A stretch of DNA of 64,000 nt. Origin: Nostoc sp. FACHB-110. GTDB lineage: Bacteria; Cyanobacteriota; Cyanobacteriia; Cyanobacteriales; Nostocaceae. Shown one piece after another: positions 8,964 through 15,965 of this stretch. Numbering within the stretch: position 1 is the stretch's first letter; each line of letters begins with the position of its first letter. The DNA lies in assembly GCF_014697425.1 (NCBI RefSeq), contig NZ_JACJRU010000018.1:1-64000 (forward strand), read 5' to 3'. The notes beneath the pieces are model-generated. The model saw nothing but the letters and a program-made list of their open reading frames with translations. It had not been told where the DNA came from and made no database searches. A program made the position numbers and the translations under genes.

Positions 8964-9933
8964 TAGTAAAGTGCCAGTTTAGTAAACTGCGTAATCGGAA
9001 ATTGCTAAAGTTACGAAAGCCATAGCCAAGCCTTTTGATTAACTTGAGTTTATTATTAATTCCTTCTACAGTACCACTCGTAGTTCTGCCGTCAAAATAA
9101 CCGACTATTTCTCCAAACAATCTAACTATTGTACCTAAACTTTTGGGAAAATATGAACGTGCATCATGCTTCCAATCTAATAGTCTAATTATGCTATCTC
9201 CCCAAGATTCCGTTGTTTCAAAAATATCTCGAAATTGTTCTTTAAATGCGTGCATTTTAGCGAGAGTTGGTGATACATCTAGTACAGATTTTAATTTTGA
9301 TTTTTGCTTTTCATTCAAGGAATATTCATTTTTAATGAGGGCATACTTACTTTTATTTAATGCTCCCAATATTCGCTCCTTTTCGGATTTATCGTCTAGC
9401 GCGGCCGCTAATTTTTTCTCAGTTTTACGCATAGTGTCTAATTCATCATTTACTTGTTTCATTACATGAAATCTGTCAGCAGTTACATTAGCATTTGGCA
9501 TTAATTCTTCTACTAATGACATTTAAATTGGCGACGATTTATTTTTAAGAGTACTGGTTTTTTATTCCAAGGTAAATCATGAATCATCCGCCAATGATTT
9601 TGATGTATACTGTAAGTAATTTGTTGACAATTGGGACAAGTCGAATAATTCACATTTTTTTCTATCGTTATAATTATTTCTCCCCCTTCAATTTCCTGAA
9701 AATCTAATACTTTCATATCGGACAGATTCAAGATTAGCTCTATAGGGAATTTCATAGCGATCGCCTAAAACTTTACTATGATATAGTATAAATTAGGCTA
9801 CTTGGTTTATTTAATTATATGTAAAATTGCTGAAATGCTTACATAGCAATTATTTTATGCCTAAACATCACTAAAATTTAGTTACTCAAATTTACTAATT
9901 TTTAGTAGATACCATAAAACTACCGGAAGAACC
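8934..9933 (-). mobile_element. Internally deleted ISL3-family insertion sequence (about 1.0 kb)
   Basis: The ends are imperfect inverted repeats beginning GGTTCTT: the left reads GGTTCTTCGGTTAATTTTAT from 8934, the right (reverse complement, ending 9933) reads GGTTCTTCCGGTAGTTTTAT. The inside carries the N-terminal zinc-finger part and the C-terminal catalytic part of an ISL3 transposase in different frames, with the middle missing. A full ISL3 element is usually about 1.3 kb or more. TATATT occurs near both flanks (8925-8930 and 9934-9939) but not as a clean 8-bp target duplication. The element separates the 3' ends of the binding-protein pseudogene and the aminotransferase, and supplies the last base of the latter's TAG codon. 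Confidence 0.82.
8950..9755 (-). pseudogene. ISL3 transposase remnant (two out-of-frame pieces)
   Basis: The 5' piece (9755 down to 9513, 80 codons) shows the ISL3 N-terminal zinc finger (CPNCQQ ... RRQFKCH). The 3' piece (9522 down to 8950, about 190 codons) contains the later part of the DDE transposase domain with TADRFHVMK (second catalytic Asp region) and TVEGINNKLK (catalytic Glu), and ends RLRSLLNWHF. The central region that should hold the first catalytic Asp is deleted and the two pieces are in different frames, so no active transposase can be made. Confidence 0.88.
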
Positions 9934-11099
9934 TATATTATTATTTTTTGTAACCCTTGTACTAATCTTTCAATACCTGCTTTGGCTGTCTGTTGTTGTA
10001 ACGCACCATAAGCAACACGCAGATAGCAACCTTTTTCCATACCAAATGTTGTACCAGGAATAACGGCAACTTTGTATGTTTGAATGAGTTGTTTAACTAA
10101 CTCAAAAGCATCTATTTGAGTATGCACTTTTAAAAAGAAATAAAAAGCTCCATCAGCAGGTGCAATAGTAGATAAATTTTGCAGAGAGTGAAGGTAATCT
10201 AAAACTAACTCGCGGACTTTGGCAATTTCTCCGATATTTTCTTGTAAATATTTATCTTTGGCGTGTAATGCGCCTAAAGCTGCATACTGAGAAATCACAG
10301 GGGGACAAATCAAAATTGTATCTTGAACTTTTTTGACAGCGACAAGTAAGTGTTGAGGAATTACCATATAACCAATACGCCAACTAGCAAAACCATAGGC
10401 TTTAGACAGGCTATAAAGAGAAATTGTGTGATTACTACTACCAGGAAATGCAGCAGGTGAAACGTGTTTCACTCCATTGTAGGTAAAATATTCGTAGGCT
10501 TCATCGCTGATATGGTAAATATTGCGATCGCCACAAATTTGATTAACTTGGAGCAACGCAACTTCTGAATAAACAACACCTGTAGGATTATTCGGGGAAA
10601 TTGTCACCACAGCGCGTGTTTTCGGTGTAATTGCAGCGGCTATAGCTTCTGGACGTAACTGATAATTTTCATCTGTTTCTACTAACACCGGATGACAACC
10701 CGCCATTGTAATTGCCATTTCGTGATTGAAATAATAAGGTGTGTTGAGAATAACTTCATCACCCGGAGCACTAATCGCTAATATGGCATTCATAAAAGCC
10801 ATATTGCTTCCTGCTGTCACCACAATGCAGTTATCATCATTAATTTCAATTTTGTTAAAGCTAGATAATTTTGCTGTCAGTGCTGTTAATAACGGTGGAA
10901 TTCCCTCCACTGCTTTGTAAAGATTATTTGTCGGTTCAGCGAGAAACTTCGGTAAAAATTCCACTGCTTCTGGCGGCGGACTATATGAAACCACACCTTG
11001 TCCTAGAGAAATCGTCCCAGGCGAATTTTGAATCAATTCCCCAACCACAGGAATTATCGGCGACTGTACCGCCTGCATCCGTGAAATTAAATTAGTCAT
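9933..11099 (-). CDS. PLP-dependent class I/II aminotransferase
   Basis: A 388-residue fold-type I aminotransferase of the aspartate-aminotransferase superfamily. It shows ISLGQGVVSYSPPP near the N-terminus (substrate arm), the SPNNPTG motif that stacks on the cofactor near residues 168-174, SDEAYEYF, and the Schiff-base lysine in SLSKAYGFASWRIGY (about residue 234). The C-terminal small domain includes the substrate-carboxylate arginine in GCYLRVAYG. The substrate cannot be told from sequence. The stop codon TAG (9935-9933) borrows its last base from the ISL3 element, so the native C-terminus may have been altered by a residue or more, but the length is normal for the family. The gene converges on the decayed siderophore genes and is probably unrelated to them. 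Confidence 0.9.
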   Translation of the reverse strand: MTNLISRMQAVQSPIIPVVGELIQNSPGTISLGQGVVSYSPPPEAVEFLPKFLAEPTNNLYKAVEGIPPLLTALTAKLSSFNKIEINDDNCIVVTAGSNMAFMNAILAISAPGDEVILNTPYYFNHEMAITMAGCHPVLVETDENYQLRPEAIAAAITPKTRAVVTISPNNPTGVVYSEVALLQVNQICGDRNIYHISDEAYEYFTYNGVKHVSPAAFPGSSNHTISLYSLSKAYGFASWRIGYMVIPQHLLVAVKKVQDTILICPPVISQYAALGALHAKDKYLQENIGEIAKVRELVLDYLHSLQNLSTIAPADGAFYFFLKVHTQIDAFELVKQLIQTYKVAVIPGTTFGMEKGCYLRVAYGALQQQTAKAGIERLVQGLQKIII

Positions 11100-11248
11100 T
11101 TGTGATTCGTCAGTTGTTATGTGTCAAAAGCCAGAGACTCAAGGCTGAAAGTTTATCCTTTTTATCATCCGATAAAAGTTGCGGTAACTTATATCTGCAA
11201 TTGATGGAGTAATCAATTTGTAATGTGCTGCTGTTTCTTTTATCATCA

Positions 11249-11893
11249 CTAGCCATCTAATCTAGATTTTTGCTGTCTCACCCAGTCACGAAAATCTTTC
11301 TTAGCTGCTAGTTGCCCAATTTTTTTACTCTCCTGAATAAATTGAGGAATATTTCGCACCTGTACTGGCGCAAAAGTAGGACTAAGCTCGACTTCGGAGT
11401 ATTGTCCACCTGAAAGGGTATAAACTCGCAAAACAGTGCCGTTGTATCTCCAAAACTCAGGGATACCCATTGAGGCATAGAGAGAGAATTTATCTATTTT
11501 GGGTCTTGAGTATTCCACTTCAAGCACCAAATCTGGTGGTGGGTCATTGGTTAAATCAATATTTTCTTTATTTCTGACTAAGGGTTCATTTTGGATGTAA
11601 TAACTGCTATCGGGTTCACCTCCGCGCTCTAAATCTTCCCGTGCCAAAGTCAGGGAGCCAGTACTTTTAACTTCTAAGCCAAATTCCTCACAAAGCACAA
11701 GAATATACCCCTCTATCAGGCGGTTTGAGTTCTCATGCGGCATTAGTGGGGTCATAATTTCTACTATTCCATTGTCATAGGCAAGCCGAGAGTTACGCTC
11801 TACTCCCATCTCAGCAAGCATAGTTTTAAACGTTTGCCAACTAATGTTTTTAAGTACAGTTCTTGTTTCTGCCAGTGGAGAAGTTGCGACCAT
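11249..11893 (-). CDS. Uma2 family endonuclease (DUF820)
   Basis: A 214-residue member of the Uma2/DUF820 family, PD-(D/E)XK-fold putative nucleases greatly expanded in cyanobacteria. The candidate active site is PPDLVLEVEYSRPKIDKF near residues 122-139 (Asp, Glu-x-Glu, Lys), preceded by EIMTPLMPHE. Biological role of the family is unresolved. A small putative DNA-binding protein is encoded 75 bp upstream on the same strand, so the two may be an operon governed by the palindromic promoter at 12204-12231. A second Uma2 gene is at 47321-48088. Confidence 0.85.
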   Translation of the reverse strand: MVATSPLAETRTVLKNISWQTFKTMLAEMGVERNSRLAYDNGIVEIMTPLMPHENSNRLIEGYILVLCEEFGLEVKSTGSLTLAREDLERGGEPDSSYYIQNEPLVRNKENIDLTNDPPPDLVLEVEYSRPKIDKFSLYASMGIPEFWRYNGTVLRVYTLSGGQYSEVELSPTFAPVQVRNIPQFIQESKKIGQLAAKKDFRDWVRQQKSRLDG

Positions 11894-11968
11894 TTAGACC
11901 TCTGTTGGAATAACACCCAATAATTCTTTTGGCACTTGGCTGATCATCTTGCTGTCCTGGTGTGTTAG

Positions 11969-12145
11969 TCATACTACACCCTCCTGGTTTTGTTGTTCTA
12001 GCCAAAGCGCGATTGCTTGCTCTAATCCCTCGCCTAATGAAATTTGTTTAAGAGTACAAGTAGCTTTAAATTTAAGCCCTATCTCTTTTCTTACATCTGT
12101 ATTCAACTGTATGTAGTTTGGGTCTTTTCTCTTAGCAGGAGACAT
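11969..12145 (-). CDS. Small putative ribbon-helix-helix-like DNA-binding protein
   Basis: Short basic protein of 58 residues from ATG 12145 (MSPAKRKDPN...), with a predicted strand-helix-helix pattern: IQLNTDVRKEIGLKFKATC followed by SLGEGLEQAIALWLEQQ. This resembles antitoxin-like or ParG-like ribbon-helix-helix proteins, but I do not recognise a named family. Alternative upstream ATGs at 12190 and 12214 would add 15 or 23 residues; I prefer 12145 because the added residues look unlike the rest. The 12214 start lies inside the palindrome described separately, so it would conflict with that promoter model. Together with the following Uma2 gene it may form a two-gene unit. Confidence 0.5.
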   Translation of the reverse strand: MSPAKRKDPNYIQLNTDVRKEIGLKFKATCTLKQISLGEGLEQAIALWLEQQNQEGVV

Positions 12146-12203
12146 TTCTAGACAGCATTTGATATATTTCTTCCAGTTTATTCCAATCATGGTAAATAAA
12201 AAT

Positions 12204-12231
12204 TTTGCTAGCATAATACCATGCTAGCAAA
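12204..12231 (-). promoter_or_regulatory. Palindromic operator around a putative -10 element
   Basis: Two perfect 11-base arms (TTTGCTAGCAT at 12204-12214 and ATGCTAGCAAA at 12221-12231) are separated by six bases. On the minus strand the spacer reads GGTATT and joins the next arm as TATTAT, a good -10 hexamer for transcription towards the small gene at 12145. A symmetric site over the -10 suggests autorepression by that gene's product; this is inference. Confidence 0.5.
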
Positions 12232-12248
12232 TAGTGATTTTGATTCTT

Positions 12249-12304
12249 TCCCTTACACCCAAAACCTTCACACCCATCTCCACAAATAACCTTTGTGCGT
12301 AAGT
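12249..12304 (-). repeat. Dispersed repeat, TTACGCACAAAG family, copy 1
   Basis: Contains the reverse complement of the family core (CTTTGTGCGTAAG) preceded by CACACCCA-rich sequence. Related copies lie at 13361-13419, 15885-15944 and 24973-25038. No coding signal. Confidence 0.7.
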
Positions 12305-12386
12305 ATTGCGTATCACACCAGATGCAATTAGGAAACTGTCACATAACAGATTTACTAAATTTGCGAATGGGTGCTAATGTATATTT

Positions 12387-12457
12387 GTGTGTGAGGAGCA
12401 AGTTGAAAAGAAAGAGCGCATGGGGTGGAAACACGGCAACACTCCCAGGCGCTTTTT
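12387..12457 (+). ncRNA. yfr2: Yfr2-family (cyano-1 motif) small RNA
   Basis: The 3' part folds into a stem of AGCGC (12415-12419) plus TGGG (12421-12424) paired with CCCA (12444-12447) plus GCGCT (12449-12453), followed by a T-run that would terminate transcription. The loop carries GGAAACA (12427-12433) and the near-copy GGCAACA (12435-12441). Repeated GGAAACA in the loop of a terminator-like hairpin is the hallmark of the cyanobacterial Yfr2 family. The 5' end is uncertain; a weak promoter (TTTACT, then TAATGT at 12375-12380) suggests a start near 12387. The 5' part holds GTGTGAGGAG (12389-12398), exactly complementary to the Yfr1 core present at 59104-59114. Confidence 0.65.
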
Positions 12458-12553
12458 CATTTTTAGATAGCCTACACTGTATTCGCAGAGTCAGTGTAAT
12501 GACTCACGTCATTATCATTGAGGTTTGACAAAGAAATTAGGAAGACAAAAACT

Positions 12554-13246
12554 TTAGTGAGTCTTGCTTTCTAAAGGATTAGCAATGTATTTGAATGCAG
12601 GCTCAGAATTCCAAGGGCCGCGCTCATCTTGAGTGCCATTACTGGACAGATTATAGTAAATATTTACTGTTTCATCAGGTTGAATATTCCCGAAGAATGG
12701 ATCTGTCAATTTACCCAGAGAATCAAGAGCTTTCATAAACATCTGAGTATGGGAAATTTCCCGGGTTAACAGATGCACCAAAGTATTTTTTGTGCCTTGA
12801 TCAGGTGCTAGCTTAATTAACTCTTCATAGGTTTGACGAGCGCCTGCTTCAGCCGCAATATTCGCTCTTAAATCGCGGACTACATCTCCACCTTCATTGA
12901 TATAATTTGCTGTCCAAGCATTACCTTGGCTATCTAAAAAGTGAGGGCCGATTCCCCGAACGGCAAACAAAGTACTTTTATAAGCTTCTGTTTGATCGGA
13001 ATTTTTAGTGTGAGCTTCGATAAGCTTACCAACCATTTCTAAATGCCCGAATTCTTCGATGGCAATATCTTGCAACATATCACGAATTCCAGCATTTTCA
13101 ATATGGAAAGATTGCACCCAATATTGCAAAGCAGCGGTTAATTCTCCAGTTGCGCCACCAAACTGCTCTAGCAATAACTGAGCAAATCTAGGATTGCTAT
13201 CATTCACATTAACAACATGAATTGGCTCTTTTTTGTGGAAAAACAT
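12554..13246 (-). CDS. Manganese catalase family protein
   Basis: A 230-residue dimanganese catalase-type protein (ferritin-like four-helix bundle) that would break down hydrogen peroxide in the cytoplasm. Candidate metal ligands lie in ATGELTAALQYW (Glu near residue 35), IEEFGHLEM (Glu/His near residues 66-70), NIAAEAGARQTYEEL (Glu) and REISHTQMF (Glu/His). I chose ATG 13246 because AGAGG lies about six bases upstream; a longer reading from 13273 would add nine residues and lacks a ribosome binding site. The C-terminus (GPWNSEPAFKYIANP) matches the usual end of the family. Transcribed away from a 0.4-kb spacer containing a dispersed repeat. Confidence 0.88.
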   Translation of the reverse strand: MFFHKKEPIHVVNVNDSNPRFAQLLLEQFGGATGELTAALQYWVQSFHIENAGIRDMLQDIAIEEFGHLEMVGKLIEAHTKNSDQTEAYKSTLFAVRGIGPHFLDSQGNAWTANYINEGGDVVRDLRANIAAEAGARQTYEELIKLAPDQGTKNTLVHLLTREISHTQMFMKALDSLGKLTDPFFGNIQPDETVNIYYNLSSNGTQDERGPWNSEPAFKYIANPLESKTH

Positions 13247-13360
13247 GGAATACCTCTTGAAGATTTTCACCAAAAACAGAAGACAATAAATTTATTGCCT
13301 TGGCAGTTTATAGTTTTTAACTGCTTTTCTAGATAATTTTGGATACTGCCAAAAATATTA

Positions 13361-13419
13361 GGACTTACGCACAAAGTTTGTCTGTGGAGGTTGGGTGTAA
13401 GGGTATTGGGTGTGGGGTT
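13361..13419 (+). repeat. Dispersed repeat, TTACGCACAAAG family, copy 2
   Basis: Sequence starting GGACTTACGCACAAAGTTTG and running through TGTGGAGGTTGGGTGTAAGG and GGGTGTGGGG. It is almost identical to the reverse complement of 24973-25038. The rest of the 13247-13658 spacer shows nothing else I recognise apart from the probable promoter of the catalase. Confidence 0.8.
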
Positions 13420-13658
13420 AATGGGTTTTAGAGATATATACTCCTACACTTTTGCCTTGTCCACTTCTCCAAACCCTTGATTTTTCGTTTTCAGGCGTAA
13501 TTCCTAAATATAATTAGGTTATGATTTTTTGGGAACTAGCTTTTTAATGTGGGGATATAATGGTTACAATGCGTAAGCAACTATGTTTTGAGTTGATAAA
13601 GAGTGTTATGGTTAAACCAAATACACTCTTAATTTAATAATGTTTTACTCACGCTAGT

Positions 13659-13931
13659 TTAAACATTGCTGCTTCTTTGCAACAATCCCCATAAATAAAT
13701 AGCAATAATCGCACCAATAACTGCAATTAGTAAACCAGGTAAGCTAAAACTTGTGGCTGTTAACTGCAACGTTCCTGATTGCAATAATGAATATAAACTG
13801 CCACCAATAAAAGCACCAACAATACCTAAAATCATTGTGGAAAGTATACCACCACCTTGATAACCAGGATAAATGGCTTTGGCGATCGCACCAGCTAATA
13901 GACCTAATATAATCCAAGCAATAATATTCAT
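13659..13931 (-). CDS. GlsB/YeaQ/YmgE family stress-response membrane protein
   Basis: A 90-residue inner-membrane protein with three hydrophobic helices (IIAWIILGLLAGAIAKAI, STMILGIVGAFIGGSLYSLL, LIAVIGAIIAIYLWGLL) separated by glycine-rich turns (PGYQGGG), the pattern of the transglycosylase-associated/GlsB family. Members are often stress-induced; the molecular role is unknown. I chose ATG 13931, preceded by TGAGGTTGTT, over upstream in-frame starts at 13946 and 14012. Monocistronic by spacing. The 352-bp stretch between this start and 14283 holds only AT-rich sequence with no recognised feature. Confidence 0.8.
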   Translation of the reverse strand: MNIIAWIILGLLAGAIAKAIYPGYQGGGILSTMILGIVGAFIGGSLYSLLQSGTLQLTATSFSLPGLLIAVIGAIIAIYLWGLLQRSSNV

Positions 13932-14283
13932 AACAACCTCAGACATCTCATCTGTACTTAGATTAGCAACATAGATTCCTGGGCATTTCTTCCAGATGAG
14001 GTAAGTTGTCAAGCCAAAAGATAGATAATATCATTTTGGATTCGAGATTCTGTTAATCTATCTGTCTCATTCATGTTGAGAAATTTTGATATCAGTATAT
14101 GATTTTTGAATTAAAAGTAGTTAATTATTTGTTGTCTAATTCTAATAAAAATAATTACAAAATAAAAATGCTTTGGTTACTAGATGCAAATTTTGGGATA
14201 GAAAGGTTGTAATTTAATGAGCCAGAAAAAAGTAGTTTGAAAAGTCCAAACCTGATGTCATCACTGATTACCCAGACAGAATA

Positions 14284-15627
14284 TTATCTATTCTCTGCAA
14301 AGGTTGGCTCTGGTAGATAAAGACGTTCTTCCCTAGCATCATACTCAAATAATTCTGCATAGCGCCCCCAGTCAACAGCAGTCGCAAATTGTCGTTCAGC
14401 TTCTATGTGCGGAAAATGTTCATCTAATAAATCGACAAAGAAATCTGCTCGCATTGAGCCGATGCGTTTTTCGCGTAGTGTTTGTACCATACTGACTAAC
14501 ATGGGGACATTTTGCAGCACTTGTTGGCGGAACAGGTCTTTACTGCGGAGAATGGTTGTGGTTGCAAAGTCACGGCCAATTTCAGTCAGTTGCACATCAC
14601 CTTGGGTTATTTGAGCAAAACCCAACAAAACCGCAGCATCTAAAATGGGCAACAGGTCATCTACTGCTAGTTGTATCCGTTCTGCTAACTTAAAAATATC
14701 TTCCTGACTTTCTGGCTGTTCAACAATTAATTCTAAAAGACCGCTAATTCCGCCAACTCGTGCATGAGGTAGTGTTTGGGCGTAAGGTGATTTACTTTTT
14801 GCTGGTGGTGCAATTGTGATTTCGCCTGTAACTTCAGCTTCCGGGTTAGTCATGACCGTATAAATATAGTCTACTAAAGCTTTGAATCGGGGATGAGTGC
14901 GATCGTGAGGACGCGGTAAATCAATCACAACTTCACCCCGCACCCGCCCTGGATTTGCACCTAAAATAATTACCCTGTCGGCTAAAAATACGGCTTCTTC
15001 AATGTTGTGGGTAACAATTAATATACTTTTAGAAGGAAAACTACCAGCATTCCATAGGTCATCAATTTCACCCCGCAAGTTCTCAGAGGTGAGTACATCC
15101 AAAGCACTAAATGGCTCATCCATAAATAATACTTGCGGTTCAATGACAAACGCCCGCGCAAAGCCAACCCGTTGTTTCATACCACCAGATAATTCTTTGG
15201 GATAGGCACTTTCAAAACCGTCTAAACCTACCAAGTCAATAGCTTTGAGGGCGCGTTGTCGTCGTACTTCTCGACTGACTCCTTGTGCTTCTAACCCTAG
15301 TTCTACGTTTTCTTGTACTGTTAACCAAGGTAGTAAGGCAAAGCTTTGAAACACCATTGCCACATCTTTGTTAGCACCTTGTAACTTTTTACCATTACTA
15401 ATTACCTGTCCATCACTGGGCGGAATTAAACCTGCCATAATTCGCAGCAGAGTACTTTTGCCACTACCACTACGTCCTAGCAAAGCGACAACTTCACCTG
15501 AACATACTTTGGCGTTAATTTGACGTAGAACTGTAAACTCGCCTTTGCCATCAGGGAGGAGAAAACTTTTATTAACTTGTTCAACGGCGATGAGTGTTTG
15601 CTCTGTACTGGGGGTTATTTTTGTCAT
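14284..15627 (-). CDS. Nitrate/sulfonate/taurine-type ABC transporter ATPase with AAA-associated C-terminal domain
   Basis: A 447-residue ATP-binding subunit. Residues 1-260 form the nucleotide-binding domain: Walker A GRSGSGKST (51-59), Q-loop in VFQSFALLPW, signature LSGGMKQRVGFARA (about 145), Walker B VLFMDEPFSALD and switch histidine in VTHNIEEA. This is the NrtD/SsuB/TauB subfamily. Residues about 290-447 form the AAA-associated C-terminal domain, which is seen fused to a subset of these ATPases. The partner permease is encoded just upstream on the same strand (15966-17699). No binding protein lies next to the pair, so substrate is unassigned; an anion or organosulfur compound is a family-based guess. 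Confidence 0.88.
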   Translation of the reverse strand: MTKITPSTEQTLIAVEQVNKSFLLPDGKGEFTVLRQINAKVCSGEVVALLGRSGSGKSTLLRIMAGLIPPSDGQVISNGKKLQGANKDVAMVFQSFALLPWLTVQENVELGLEAQGVSREVRRQRALKAIDLVGLDGFESAYPKELSGGMKQRVGFARAFVIEPQVLFMDEPFSALDVLTSENLRGEIDDLWNAGSFPSKSILIVTHNIEEAVFLADRVIILGANPGRVRGEVVIDLPRPHDRTHPRFKALVDYIYTVMTNPEAEVTGEITIAPPAKSKSPYAQTLPHARVGGISGLLELIVEQPESQEDIFKLAERIQLAVDDLLPILDAAVLLGFAQITQGDVQLTEIGRDFATTTILRSKDLFRQQVLQNVPMLVSMVQTLREKRIGSMRADFFVDLLDEHFPHIEAERQFATAVDWGRYAELFEYDAREERLYLPEPTFAENR

Positions 15628-15699
15628 AATTACACCAATTTTAAAAAAAATGCGACAGATCGAAATTAGGAAAGTCTTACTGGAGCTAGATTTCTTAAT

Positions 15700-15797
15700 T
15701 GCGAATTGCGTTAGCGCAGCGTTAGCGAGCCTGCGATAGCGAAGCGTTAGCGAGGAACGAGCGTCGCGTCATTGCGAATTGCGAATTGCGAATTGGT
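15700..15797. repeat. GTTAGCG-rich dispersed repeat and TTGCGAA heptamer tandem array
   Basis: 15707-15770 consists of related GTTAGCG/GATAGCG words in the style of a common dispersed repeat. 15771-15797 is a tandem array of the 7-base word ATTGCGA, a short tandemly repeated repetitive sequence typical of heterocystous cyanobacteria. It separates the ATPase gene from the permease gene. Confidence 0.75.
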
Positions 15798-15884
15798 ATT
15801 ACACTGCTTTTTGCTCAAGTTTGCAATTGAAAACATCAACTTGGGATAGGGTGAAGGGGTATAGGGGTGTATGTGTTCAAAACC

Positions 15885-15944
15885 CTTACACCCTCACACC
15901 CATTCTTCACAGACAACCTTTGTGCGTAAATCCTGATACACATC
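15885..15944 (-). repeat. Dispersed repeat, TTACGCACAAAG family, copy 3
   Basis: Reads CCCTTACACCCTCACACCCA and later ACAACCTTTGTGCGTAAATC, i.e. the family in reverse orientation. It lies 20 bp from the permease stop codon. Confidence 0.7.
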
Positions 15945-15965
15945 CAGTTTGGCAATCAAAATCGT

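Noticed and set aside
12295..12528. A 77-codon plus-strand reading frame
   Set aside because: It runs through a dispersed repeat and the Yfr2-like RNA with its terminator; no family resemblance and no ribosome-binding site at its start.
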